Shown here: in pieces, positions 1-5,294 of the stretch | Layout: every line of letters starts with the position of its first letter | How positions within the stretch are numbered: position 1 is the stretch's first letter | Assembly: GCA_003731675.1 (NCBI GenBank) | Contig: RCNQ01000014.1 | Span: 1 to 10,637 of the forward strand | DNA: 10,637 nucleotides | Direction of reading: 5' to 3' | Source of the DNA: Bacteroidetes/Chlorobi group bacterium ChocPot_Mid | GTDB lineage: Bacteria > Bacteroidota > Ignavibacteria > Kapaibacteriales > UBA2268 | Notes under the pieces: generated by a model | Told to the model about the DNA's origin: nothing | The model's database searches: none | What the model saw: the letters and a program-made list of their open reading frames with translations, nothing else | Program-made: the position numbers and the translations under genes

Positions 1-298
1 TTAGTTTTGGTGTATATTGATAATCAGGATGTAGCATTATCACCACATCAGCATTTAAGCTCAATGCTTTTTTGTAGCATGTCTTTTGATTTCCACCGTA
101 ACCTAAGTTATTCTCGTGTTTAATTATATGCTTGATACCCAATGAATCTGCTATCTCAGCTGTATTGTCGTAACTCGCATCATCAACCAATACAACATCG
201 TCAACTATATCAAAGGGGATTTCCCTGTATGTTGCTTCAAGTGTTTTTGCCGCATTATATGCTGGTAAAACAACGACAATTTTCTTTCCGTTAATCAT
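1..298 (-). CDS. Family 2 glycosyltransferase, N-terminal part (cut by window edge)
   Basis: The first 99 codons of a GT-A fold family 2 glycosyltransferase are present; the rest lies outside the window. The visible protein starts MINGKKIVVVLPAYNAAKTL, the usual first beta strand and nucleotide-sugar binding loop. It continues with VVLVDDASYDNT, the acidic motif that contacts the nucleotide sugar, and NNLGYGGNQKTCY, typical of the third conserved block. VIMLHPDYQYTP lies where these enzymes have their metal-binding acidic motif. This arrangement resembles polyprenyl-phosphate (DPM1-like) glycosyltransferases, which transfer sugars to lipid carriers or glycans at the membrane; donor and acceptor cannot be told. 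The ATG overlaps the end of coaX by 8 bases (ATGATTAA), so the two are probably co-transcribed and translationally coupled. The family call is firm; the specific activity is unknown. Confidence 0.88.
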   Translation of the reverse strand, partial: MINGKKIVVVLPAYNAAKTLEATYREIPFDIVDDVVLVDDASYDNTAEIADSLGIKHIIKHENNLGYGGNQKTCYKKALSLNADVVIMLHPDYQYTPKL

Positions 299-1139
299 AA
301 TTTATTATTAGCTTTTTCCTTCGGTTTCTTAACCGTTCTGCAAAAAGTTTTTCTATCCCTATAAGCACTAAATCTTCTTTGTAAATAAACTCAAATCCAG
401 ATTCCCTCAATTTCTTCATCAATAACGAAGTGCCACCTCCTGTCAATATCACTTTTGCTCCTGCCAATTCTTTATACTCTTTCCTTATTCTGCTAACAAT
501 ATTAAAGACAGCTCCTTCCAAACCGTAAACAATCCCATTACTAATTGCCTTCTCTGTGTTTAAACCAAGCACTTTCTTTGTAACCTTTAACTCAATTTCT
601 TCCAAACCCCACGTTTTAACAGCAAGTGACTCCATTTGAGTATAAGCCCCAGGCAGAATTACACCACCCAAGCAAACACCTTCTCTTCCCAATGCGTTAA
701 TTGTTATTGCAGTACCCATATCAATTGTTATAATAGGCGGTTTCATGTAATAAGAGGCACCTATCAGCCCAACCTTACGGTCTTCTCCCATACCCTTAAC
801 CTTTTTGAAATTTACAAACTTTTGCTTTGTCAGCAAATCAGAACATCGCAAATAAGCAATTCCATAACTTTTTAGCAAACCAAAAACTCTTTTTCCAGTA
901 ACCTCATTAACCGAACAAATACAAGCACAATCAATCAATCCTTGATTAACTTCAAGAAACTCAGTCAGTCCTTTTTCCCACTTCTTATCTATAATAAATG
1001 CTTGTATTATTCCTTTATACCTGCATTTTATCCTGCTATTACCAATATCTAATGATAAAAGATGTTTGAAATCGTGATTTTTTTGAATTTTCGATTTGTT
1101 CTCAATTAACAATGATTTCCTTGCTGATTCGGTTTTCAT
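291..1139 (-). CDS. coaX: Type III pantothenate kinase
   Basis: CoaX phosphorylates pantothenate with ATP, the first step of coenzyme A synthesis, in the cytoplasm. Type III enzymes belong to the ASKHA fold and are not feedback-inhibited by CoA. The 282-residue protein shows the family signatures in order: phosphate-1 loop DIGNSRIK at about residues 31-38; GMGEDRKVGLIGA at 116-128, whose Asp120 matches the catalytic Asp of the GxDR motif; phosphate-2 motif TIDMGTA at 138-144; GGVILPG at 158-164; and adenosine motif TGGG at 233-236. The family usually starts about five residues before the DxGN motif; here some 30 residues precede it, with no internal ATG to shorten it. The ATG is 12 bp after the lipoprotein stop, with a possible AGGGA site within that stop region. 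The last 8 bases overlap the glycosyltransferase start, so an operon is likely. Confidence 0.93.
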   Translation of the reverse strand: MKTESARKSLLIENKSKIQKNHDFKHLLSLDIGNSRIKCRYKGIIQAFIIDKKWEKGLTEFLEVNQGLIDCACICSVNEVTGKRVFGLLKSYGIAYLRCSDLLTKQKFVNFKKVKGMGEDRKVGLIGASYYMKPPIITIDMGTAITINALGREGVCLGGVILPGAYTQMESLAVKTWGLEEIELKVTKKVLGLNTEKAISNGIVYGLEGAVFNIVSRIRKEYKELAGAKVILTGGGTSLLMKKLRESGFEFIYKEDLVLIGIEKLFAERLRNRRKKLIINYD

Positions 1140-1151
1140 AACTCAAGATAA

Positions 1152-1823
1152 TTATTCCCTGTCCTTTTGAATTGCATCTAAAATCTCCAACAACATCTGG
1201 TCTGCTATCTGCGAAACTGCTTCTGAAAAAGCCGGAGCAATAGTTTCTACTGAATTATTTTTTCTCGGCGATTTAACAGTAAAAACCTTATTAACAAGCA
1301 ATGCTTTTTCAGTACTCATAGGTTGTTTTTTTATCAAGCTAACGCGCAATGATATATAAACATAATTTGGTGAGTTACTCTTATTGCTATTATGGGCTAC
1401 CATATCAATCAGTTGCCCTTCAAGAATATAATCAGGCATGATTATACTCGAAGACTTAACAACTCCGCCTTCAAAAACCCTTAAATTATTATATCGCGTT
1501 ATTATAAAATCAGTTAACAAATCAGCGGCATTCACTATCCACCTGTGATAGTAGTAAACCTGCACTTTGTTGTCATCCCAAACCCCAAGAAAATTATCTG
1601 TATCAACTGCATCACTTGCAGCAAAATTTCTGATTTGCAATGTCCCCTTTACTGCATTCATCCCTATATTCTGCGATTTGTCTTCAATCTGAGTCAATCT
1701 GTAATAATTTACCTCAGGATATTCTGTCCGCAAAGAAATACACCCTGCGGTAAAAGAGAACAATGAGAGTGTCATCAAGGCAATTTTTATCTTTCCACAA
1801 TTTAGCTTTTTAACAATCATCAT
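1152..1823 (-). CDS. ABC-type transport auxiliary lipoprotein (PqiC/DUF330-like)
   Basis: A 223-residue lipoprotein. The first 27 residues form a signal peptide with basic N-terminus and hydrophobic core (IALMTLSLFSF) ending in the lipobox TAGC, so Cys28 is the probable lipidated residue. The mature part resembles the ABC-type transport auxiliary lipoprotein family: an early YYRL strand, a region LQIRNFAAS, the run VQVYYYHRWIVNAADLLTDF followed by the NNLRVFE stretch, and a late amphipathic helix (AFSEAVSQIADQMLLEILD). Family members sit at the outer membrane and work with MCE-domain/MlaE-type lipid transport systems. No MlaD, MlaE or MlaF partner lies beside it here; it leads a cluster with coaX and a glycosyltransferase. 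The start is the first of two consecutive ATGs (1823 or 1820), without a good Shine-Dalgarno. Family assignment is from pattern recognition only. Confidence 0.75.
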   Translation of the reverse strand: MMIVKKLNCGKIKIALMTLSLFSFTAGCISLRTEYPEVNYYRLTQIEDKSQNIGMNAVKGTLQIRNFAASDAVDTDNFLGVWDDNKVQVYYYHRWIVNAADLLTDFIITRYNNLRVFEGGVVKSSSIIMPDYILEGQLIDMVAHNSNKSNSPNYVYISLRVSLIKKQPMSTEKALLVNKVFTVKSPRKNNSVETIAPAFSEAVSQIADQMLLEILDAIQKDRE

Positions 1824-1831
1824 TTTTTCAT

Positions 1832-1864
1832 ATAATTTAAAATTAATAAACAGATTAGACCAAA
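1832..1864 (-). promoter_or_regulatory. Weak candidate Bacteroidota-type promoter for the lipoprotein-coaX cluster
   Basis: On the minus strand TTTG (1864-1861) is followed after 21 nt by TAAATTAT (1839-1832), a partial match to TTTG / TAnnTTTG. It would put the transcript start within a few bases of the ATG, giving an almost leaderless mRNA. AT-rich DNA produces such matches by chance, so this is weak. Confidence 0.25.
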
Positions 1865-1968
1865 TTTAAATAAATTATCGAAAATTAACATAAAATTCTT
1901 AATTTTCAGAATTACAATAAGTGAATTTACTAAAAATTTTTCAAGCAATAAATAAATAATAACTTATA

Positions 1969-2709
1969 ATGATATATTTTTTTTCAGATGTTCACCTCGG
2001 ACTTTACAGTCGGCAAGATAATCTGCCGAGAGAATCCCTGCTTTTACAATTCCTGAAAGCCATCGAAAACGACTGTGAAACCCTCATAATCGTTGGTGAC
2101 TTGTTCGATTACTGGTTCGAATACAAATACGTTATCCCAAAATATTATTACCGCATAATTACTGCTTTAAAAGATTTAAGACTTAAAAATATAAAAATTG
2201 AATACCTGATGGGCAACCATGATTTCGGACATAAGACATTCTTCAAAGATGAGCTTGATATATTTATCCATAAAAACGACATACAAAGAACATTTGGCAA
2301 TAAAAAGTTCTATATAACTCACGGTGACGGGAAAAACTATCATGACACAGGATACAAAATATTGAAGAAAATCCTCAGAAATCCTTTTGCTCAGTGGCTT
2401 TACGGTCTGTTGCATCCCGATATTGCAATAGGACTTGCCTCCAAATCCTCCAAAAAAAGCAGAAAATATACTGCAAAAAAACAATGGGGTGAAGGTGATG
2501 GCTTCGAAGATTTTGCAAAATTGCAATTCAGTCAGGGTTTCGATTATGTCATTGTAGGTCATCGGCATAAGCCCACTTTCAAAAAAATCGATAACGGTAC
2601 TTTCGTTGATTTAGGAAGCTGGTTGGGTGAAAACCCCACTTTTGCTATGTTCGATGGCAATGAATTGACATTAAATTACGTAAAGGAATTCCTTTCGAAA
2701 AAGTTTTGA
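1969..2709 (+). CDS. lpxH: UDP-2,3-diacylglucosamine diphosphatase (LpxH-type metallophosphoesterase)
   Basis: A 246-residue calcineurin-like phosphoesterase, close to the length of E. coli LpxH. LpxH cleaves UDP-2,3-diacylglucosamine to lipid X and UMP on the cytoplasmic face of the inner membrane, an early lipid A step. All metal-site motifs are visible: SDVHLG (Asp7, His9), GDLFDYW (Asp44), GNHD (Asn83, His84), THGD (His118) and VGHRHKP (His198, His200). The spacing follows the LpxH pattern and GDLFDYWFEY is typical of the family. The stretch between THGD and GHRH (about 125-175) is helical and basic, as expected of the cap that grips acyl chains and membrane. The ATG has no clear Shine-Dalgarno; upstream is a 145-bp AT-rich divergent gap. 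A hairpin 10 bp after the stop may end the transcript. Another substrate in the same superfamily is possible but less likely. Confidence 0.88.
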   Translation: MIYFFSDVHLGLYSRQDNLPRESLLLQFLKAIENDCETLIIVGDLFDYWFEYKYVIPKYYYRIITALKDLRLKNIKIEYLMGNHDFGHKTFFKDELDIFIHKNDIQRTFGNKKFYITHGDGKNYHDTGYKILKKILRNPFAQWLYGLLHPDIAIGLASKSSKKSRKYTAKKQWGEGDGFEDFAKLQFSQGFDYVIVGHRHKPTFKKIDNGTFVDLGSWLGENPTFAMFDGNELTLNYVKEFLSKKF

Positions 2710-2719
2710 TTACATAAAT

Positions 2720-2750
2720 GAAAAATTATTTTGCAGGTAAATAATTTTTC
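2720..2750 (+). terminator. Perfect 12-bp inverted repeat after lpxH (candidate terminator)
   Basis: GAAAAATTATTT (2720-2731) and AAATAATTTTTC (2739-2750) are exact reverse complements around the 7-nt loop TGCAGGT. The hairpin starts 10 bp after the lpxH stop and is followed by the T-rich TTATTTTGCT. Its stem is almost all A/T, weaker than a classic terminator. It may end lpxH transcription, or be a regulatory site for the ArsR-type gene downstream. Confidence 0.5.
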
Positions 2751-2765
2751 TTATTTTGCTAAAAA

Positions 2766-2773
2766 TATTTTTG
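2766..2773 (+). promoter_or_regulatory. Candidate -7 element of the arsR-plsC operon
   Basis: TATTTTTG matches the Bacteroidota -7 consensus TAnnTTTG exactly and lies 21 bp before the preferred ATG at 2795. No clear TTTG is found about 20 nt upstream, so only half the promoter is recognisable. The predicted transcript start, about 2780, falls inside the palindrome at 2775-2796. Confidence 0.35.
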
Positions 2774-2774
2774 A

Positions 2775-2796
2775 ATAAATTACACGTGTGCTTTAT
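2775..2796 (+). promoter_or_regulatory. 22-bp imperfect palindrome, candidate operator of the ArsR-type regulator
   Basis: The core ACACGTGT (2782-2789) is a perfect palindrome. It is flanked symmetrically, after a 2-nt mismatched step on each side, by ATAAA (2775-2779) and TTTAT (2792-2796), so 9 of 11 positions in each half match. It lies directly after the candidate -7 element and runs into the ATG of the regulator gene. Winged-helix dimers of this family bind such dyads and repress themselves; the operator role is inferred from position and symmetry. Confidence 0.45.
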
Positions 2797-3139
2797 GAAT
2801 AGCAACAAAGGATTCACTAACAAAGAACTCGAACAATTAGCTATGAGATTTAAAATATTGTCCGAGCCATCAAGATTGAAAATTCTTCGCTCTATGTTTA
2901 ATGGTGAAAAATGCGTTAATGAAATCACAAAATCAACAAAATTAATGCAGGCAAATGTTTCAAAACAACTGAAACTAATGGAAGAAAACGGTATAGTAAA
3001 ATGCCGACCAAGCGGTTTACAAAGATTTTACCATATAACCGACAAAAAAATTATATGGATATGCCAGCAATTATGCCCATCTCACAATATGAATAATCCT
3101 TTGTCAAACGATAACCAACAAGATATTTGCAGTGAATAG
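2795..3139 (+). CDS. ArsR-family winged-helix transcriptional regulator
   Basis: From the ATG at 2795 this encodes 114 residues, a normal ArsR-family length. The same frame opens further up from a TTG at 2756 (127 residues), but that extension overlaps the candidate promoter and palindrome, so the ATG is preferred. The winged helix is clear: MRFKILSEPSRLKILRSM (about 17-34) is the family's first helices, MQANVSKQLKLMEENGIV (51-68) contains the recognition helix, and RPSGLQRFYHIT (71-82) is the wing. There are five cysteines (40, 70, 90, 94, 112). Cys40 in EKCVNE lies near the ELCVCDL metal site of arsenic sensors, but that site's second Cys is missing; CQQLC (90-94) is a possible C-terminal thiol pair. 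Metal, redox or ligand-free control all remain open. Its end overlaps plsC by 8 bp. Confidence 0.87.
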   Translation: MNSNKGFTNKELEQLAMRFKILSEPSRLKILRSMFNGEKCVNEITKSTKLMQANVSKQLKLMEENGIVKCRPSGLQRFYHITDKKIIWICQQLCPSHNMNNPLSNDNQQDICSE

Positions 3140-3857
3140 ATTCTCAAAGTTTTACAAATTGTCACTTGCTGTTTTAGCTTGCCTCTACTTTTCAATCAAA
3201 GTAATAGTTATTCATTTTTTCTCAAAAGACAAAAAGAAATATTGGATAAATTCAAACAAATGGGCTAAATTAATTCTCAATATTTTTAATCTAAAATTAG
3301 AAATCTCAGGTCTTGAAAAATTAGACAAAAACACAACCTATATTTTTGCATCAAATCATCAAAGTCTGCTCGATATTCCGATTTTGTTTCATACCCTTAG
3401 AGATTTCAACTATGTGATTATCTATAAAAAAGAATTAGAGAAAGTCCCGATTTTTGGTAAAAATCTTGTGATTTCACCTTTCATTTCAGTTGACAGGGCA
3501 GACCCCAGAAACGCTATGGCAAGCATAGAAACAACTTTAAGCCAGATGAAAGAAAATGATTCTCCAATAATCTTTCCGGAAGGAACCCGTTCAAAAGACG
3601 GCAAACTTGCTCAGTTTAAAAGAGGTGCGTTTCTCTTAGCTTCTCGTTCAAAAAAACCCATTGTCCCTATCTCAATTATAGGTTCTGCTCAGGTTTTACC
3701 AAAAGGTACTTTAAAAATAAAACCAAGAAGTACAGTTAAGGTTATCTTGCACAATCCCATCGAAAACTCACAAAATATGGATAGAAATGACGAAAAACTC
3801 CTTATGAACAAAGTTCATTCAGTAATCAAAGAATCTATCGAAGCTGAGAATATTTAA
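3132..3857 (+). CDS. plsC: 1-acyl-sn-glycerol-3-phosphate acyltransferase (PlsC family)
   Basis: A 241-residue membrane-bound acyltransferase that converts lysophosphatidic acid to phosphatidic acid, the common phospholipid precursor. One hydrophobic segment near the N-terminus (about 9-30) anchors it. The catalytic HX4D motif is NHQSLLD (His76, Asp81). SVDRADPRNAM (119-129) is the second block, FPEGTRS (148-154) binds glycerol phosphate, and PIVPISIIG (176-184) is the fourth block. It starts at GTG 3132, inside the end of the regulator gene (GTGAATAG overlap), with no own promoter, so it should be translationally coupled to the regulator. With lpxH just upstream, this region concerns membrane lipids. 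Lysophospholipid acyltransferases of other specificity share these motifs, so the substrate is inferred. Confidence 0.87.
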   Translation: MNRFSKFYKLSLAVLACLYFSIKVIVIHFFSKDKKKYWINSNKWAKLILNIFNLKLEISGLEKLDKNTTYIFASNHQSLLDIPILFHTLRDFNYVIIYKKELEKVPIFGKNLVISPFISVDRADPRNAMASIETTLSQMKENDSPIIFPEGTRSKDGKLAQFKRGAFLLASRSKKPIVPISIIGSAQVLPKGTLKIKPRSTVKVILHNPIENSQNMDRNDEKLLMNKVHSVIKESIEAENI

Positions 3858-3885
3858 CTCTCCAAATTATTTTTAATTTCCGAAC

Positions 3886-3925
3886 AAAAAAAACATGTCG
3901 CTGACTCATCGAATCAGACGACATG
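3886..3925 (-). terminator. Intrinsic terminator of ppk2
   Basis: CATGTCGCTGA (3894-3904) pairs with TCAG and CGACATG (3914-3925, one bulged A at 3918) to give an 11-bp stem with a 9-nt loop. On the minus strand it is followed by eight T (plus-strand A run 3886-3893), the classic intrinsic terminator layout for ppk2. On the plus side no T run follows, so it is less suited to ending plsC transcription. Confidence 0.8.
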
Positions 3926-3960
3926 CTCTAAAATAAATTTATCTAAAAAAATACTTATCT

Positions 3961-4842
3961 CTATTCCGCATACAAATCAGGAACAAATGTCTGGTCCTCA
4001 ATTGGAGGACGCACATAAGTATCATGAATCTTTCTTTCAGGCAATTTCAATGGAGCAGGACTTACATCCTTATACGGTATTTGACTTAAAATATGAGAAA
4101 TACAGTTTAACCTTGCTTTTCTCTTGTCATCAGACTCAACCACATACCAAGGAGACTGTTTGATATCTGTGTACTTAAACATTTCGTCTTTTGCCCGTGA
4201 GTACTCCACCCACTTATTCCAAGACTCCAAATCCATTTCTGAAAACTTCCAACGTTTCATAGGATTTTCAACCCTCTCACGAAAACGTGCTTCCTGCTCA
4301 TCATCACTAACAGAAAACCAATACTTCAGCAGTTTGATACCAGACCTGACCAGCATACGCTCGAACTCCGGACAAGAACGCATAAACTCCTGATACTCTT
4401 CATTCGAACAAAATCCCATAACCCTTTCAACACCGGCTCTGTTGTACCAACTTCTATCAAATATCACAATCTCACCAGAAGAAGGCAGATGAGAAACATA
4501 TCGCTGGAAATACCATTGGGTTCTCTCAATATCAGATGGCTTACTCAAAGCTACAACCCTTGCACCACGAGGATTCAAAGGTTCTGTTATCCTCTTGATT
4601 GTTCCCCCTTTGCCGGCAGCATCACGACCTTCGAACAAAATTACTACACGCAACCCTTGGTCTTTAACCCAATACTGCAACTTAACCAATTCATTCTGAA
4701 GTCTTTGAATCTCTGCTTCATAAAACTCTTTGGTCATTCTGCCTTTCTTGTTAAGCTTTTTAAGAGGTTTGTCCTTGTCCTTTTTCTTTTTTTCTTTCTT
4801 CGGCTCTTCACTGTGATTGTTGTTTTCTTTTGAGTGTCCCAT
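3961..4842 (-). CDS. ppk2: Polyphosphate kinase 2, class I type
   Basis: PPK2 reversibly transfers phosphate between polyphosphate and nucleotides, preferring polyphosphate-driven NDP phosphorylation, in the cytoplasm. The 293-residue protein has a single P-loop kinase domain: Walker A EGRDAAGKGG (71-80), NPRGARVVAL (90-99), WYFQRYVSHLP (110-120) and Walker B with lid IFDRSWYNRAGVE (127-139). GRDAAGKGG fits class I; class III enzymes typically have a GMDxAGKDG form. The first 35 residues are highly charged, with lysine-rich runs (KKEKKKKDKDK), and probably disordered. A good ribosome site (GAAAGGA, 4849-4855) lies 6 nt before the ATG, which supports this start. It is a single-gene unit with its own terminator, convergent with plsC. 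Confidence 0.93.
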   Translation of the reverse strand: MGHSKENNNHSEEPKKEKKKKDKDKPLKKLNKKGRMTKEFYEAEIQRLQNELVKLQYWVKDQGLRVVILFEGRDAAGKGGTIKRITEPLNPRGARVVALSKPSDIERTQWYFQRYVSHLPSSGEIVIFDRSWYNRAGVERVMGFCSNEEYQEFMRSCPEFERMLVRSGIKLLKYWFSVSDDEQEARFRERVENPMKRWKFSEMDLESWNKWVEYSRAKDEMFKYTDIKQSPWYVVESDDKRKARLNCISHILSQIPYKDVSPAPLKLPERKIHDTYVRPPIEDQTFVPDLYAE

Positions 4843-5138
4843 ATCCAGTCCTTTCGGATAATTTATAAAATTAGTAATGTTTTATTTCCGTTAATATACC
4901 TATGAATTTTATGAAAAACAAAAGGATGCAAATTCATCTTTGCTAATTTAAATCTAAATATTCACTTTTTAAAAAAAAATTTAAAATTTAATAAAAATTC
5001 TTCGTCAATTAGGTATAAAAATTAATACCAGAAAAGTTAATTAATTTTAATAATTAATTTTTCGGATGGAACAAAAAATAAAATTTTGTGTAATTATTAG
5101 AAAAATAGAATATGTTAATAAATAAGAGGAAAATTATT
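4843..5138. other. 296-bp AT-rich divergent intergenic region
   Basis: This gap separates the divergent ppk2 and microprotein genes and should hold both promoters. It is very AT-rich, with homopolymer A/T runs near 4965-4990 and TTAATTAA-type repeats at 5037-5060. An 8-bp inverted repeat (ATGAATTT 4902-4909, AAATTCAT 4930-4937) and GGTAT/ATACC around 5012-5029 are present but unremarkable for this composition. A possible plus-strand promoter for the microprotein is TTTG 5085-5088, 22 nt, TATGTTAA 5111-5118; this is weak. No RNA gene was recognised. Confidence 0.6.
4891..4922 (-). promoter_or_regulatory. Candidate promoter for ppk2
   Basis: On the minus strand TTTG (4922-4919) and TATATTAA (4898-4891) are 20 nt apart, the spacing seen at the better promoters in this window. 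The -7 element matches only TAnnTT. It would give a leader of about 40-45 nt containing the GAAAGGA ribosome site. Confidence 0.3.
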
Positions 5139-5288
5139 ATGAAAAAGAAACTTAAAATAGCGATGTTTATCGTTTTTGTCTTGCTGTCTTTGCTATCGCT
5201 AAGCAAAGTGCCAAAATTCCCTTCAGAACTTAGCGATGGATATGTAAATGAATGGATAAACACAAATCAGAACAACATAAATCAATAA
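5139..5288 (+). CDS. 49-residue membrane-anchored or secreted microprotein, unknown function
   Basis: A short open frame with clear gene-like signals. The ribosome site AGAGGA (5125-5130) lies 8 nt before the ATG, one of the best in the window. The protein begins MKKKLKIAM, a basic N-terminus, followed by a hydrophobic stretch (about residues 7-22, FIVFVLLSLLSL). A short polar tail then contains PKFPSELSDGYVNEW and ends in Asn/Gln-rich residues. This fits a single-pass inner-membrane microprotein with its tail outside, or a signal peptide with a short mature peptide; there is no lipobox and no convincing signal-peptidase site. The stop is 6 bp before the next start codon, so it is probably co-expressed with the unknown 153-residue protein. 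I do not recognise a family. Confidence 0.65.
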   Translation: MKKKLKIAMFIVFVLLSLLSLSKVPKFPSELSDGYVNEWINTNQNNINQ

Positions 5289-5294
5289 ATTTCA

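Noticed and set aside
2176..2568. Open frame antisense to lpxH, 130 codons
   Set aside because: It lies wholly opposite a well-supported gene with full motifs, has no ribosome site and no recognisable protein features.
2756..2794. Longer start (TTG at 2756) for the ArsR-type regulator
   Set aside because: The 13 extra residues are not part of the usual ArsR N-terminus and overlap the -7 element and the palindrome; the ATG at 2795 gives a normal length.
4489..4833. Open frame antisense to ppk2, 114 codons, with a hydrophobic Phe/Leu C-terminus
   Set aside because: The apparent membrane helix is the reverse complement of the PPK2 lysine-rich tract (AAG/AAA read as CTT/TTT), so it is an artefact.
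4902..4946. 14-codon frame (MNFMKNKRMQ...) and 8-bp inverted repeat in the gap upstream of ppk2
   Set aside because: No ribosome site, very short, and a repeat of this size is expected in such AT-rich DNA.
5188..5208. 7-bp inverted repeat CTTTGCT/AGCAAAG inside the microprotein gene
   Set aside because: Short with a 7-nt loop and no T run; not strong enough to claim a terminator or attenuator.
5054..5263. Minus-strand open frame opposite the 49-residue microprotein
   Set aside because: The plus-strand frame has a strong ribosome site and operon spacing; the minus frame has neither and is AT-driven Phe/Ile-rich sequence.
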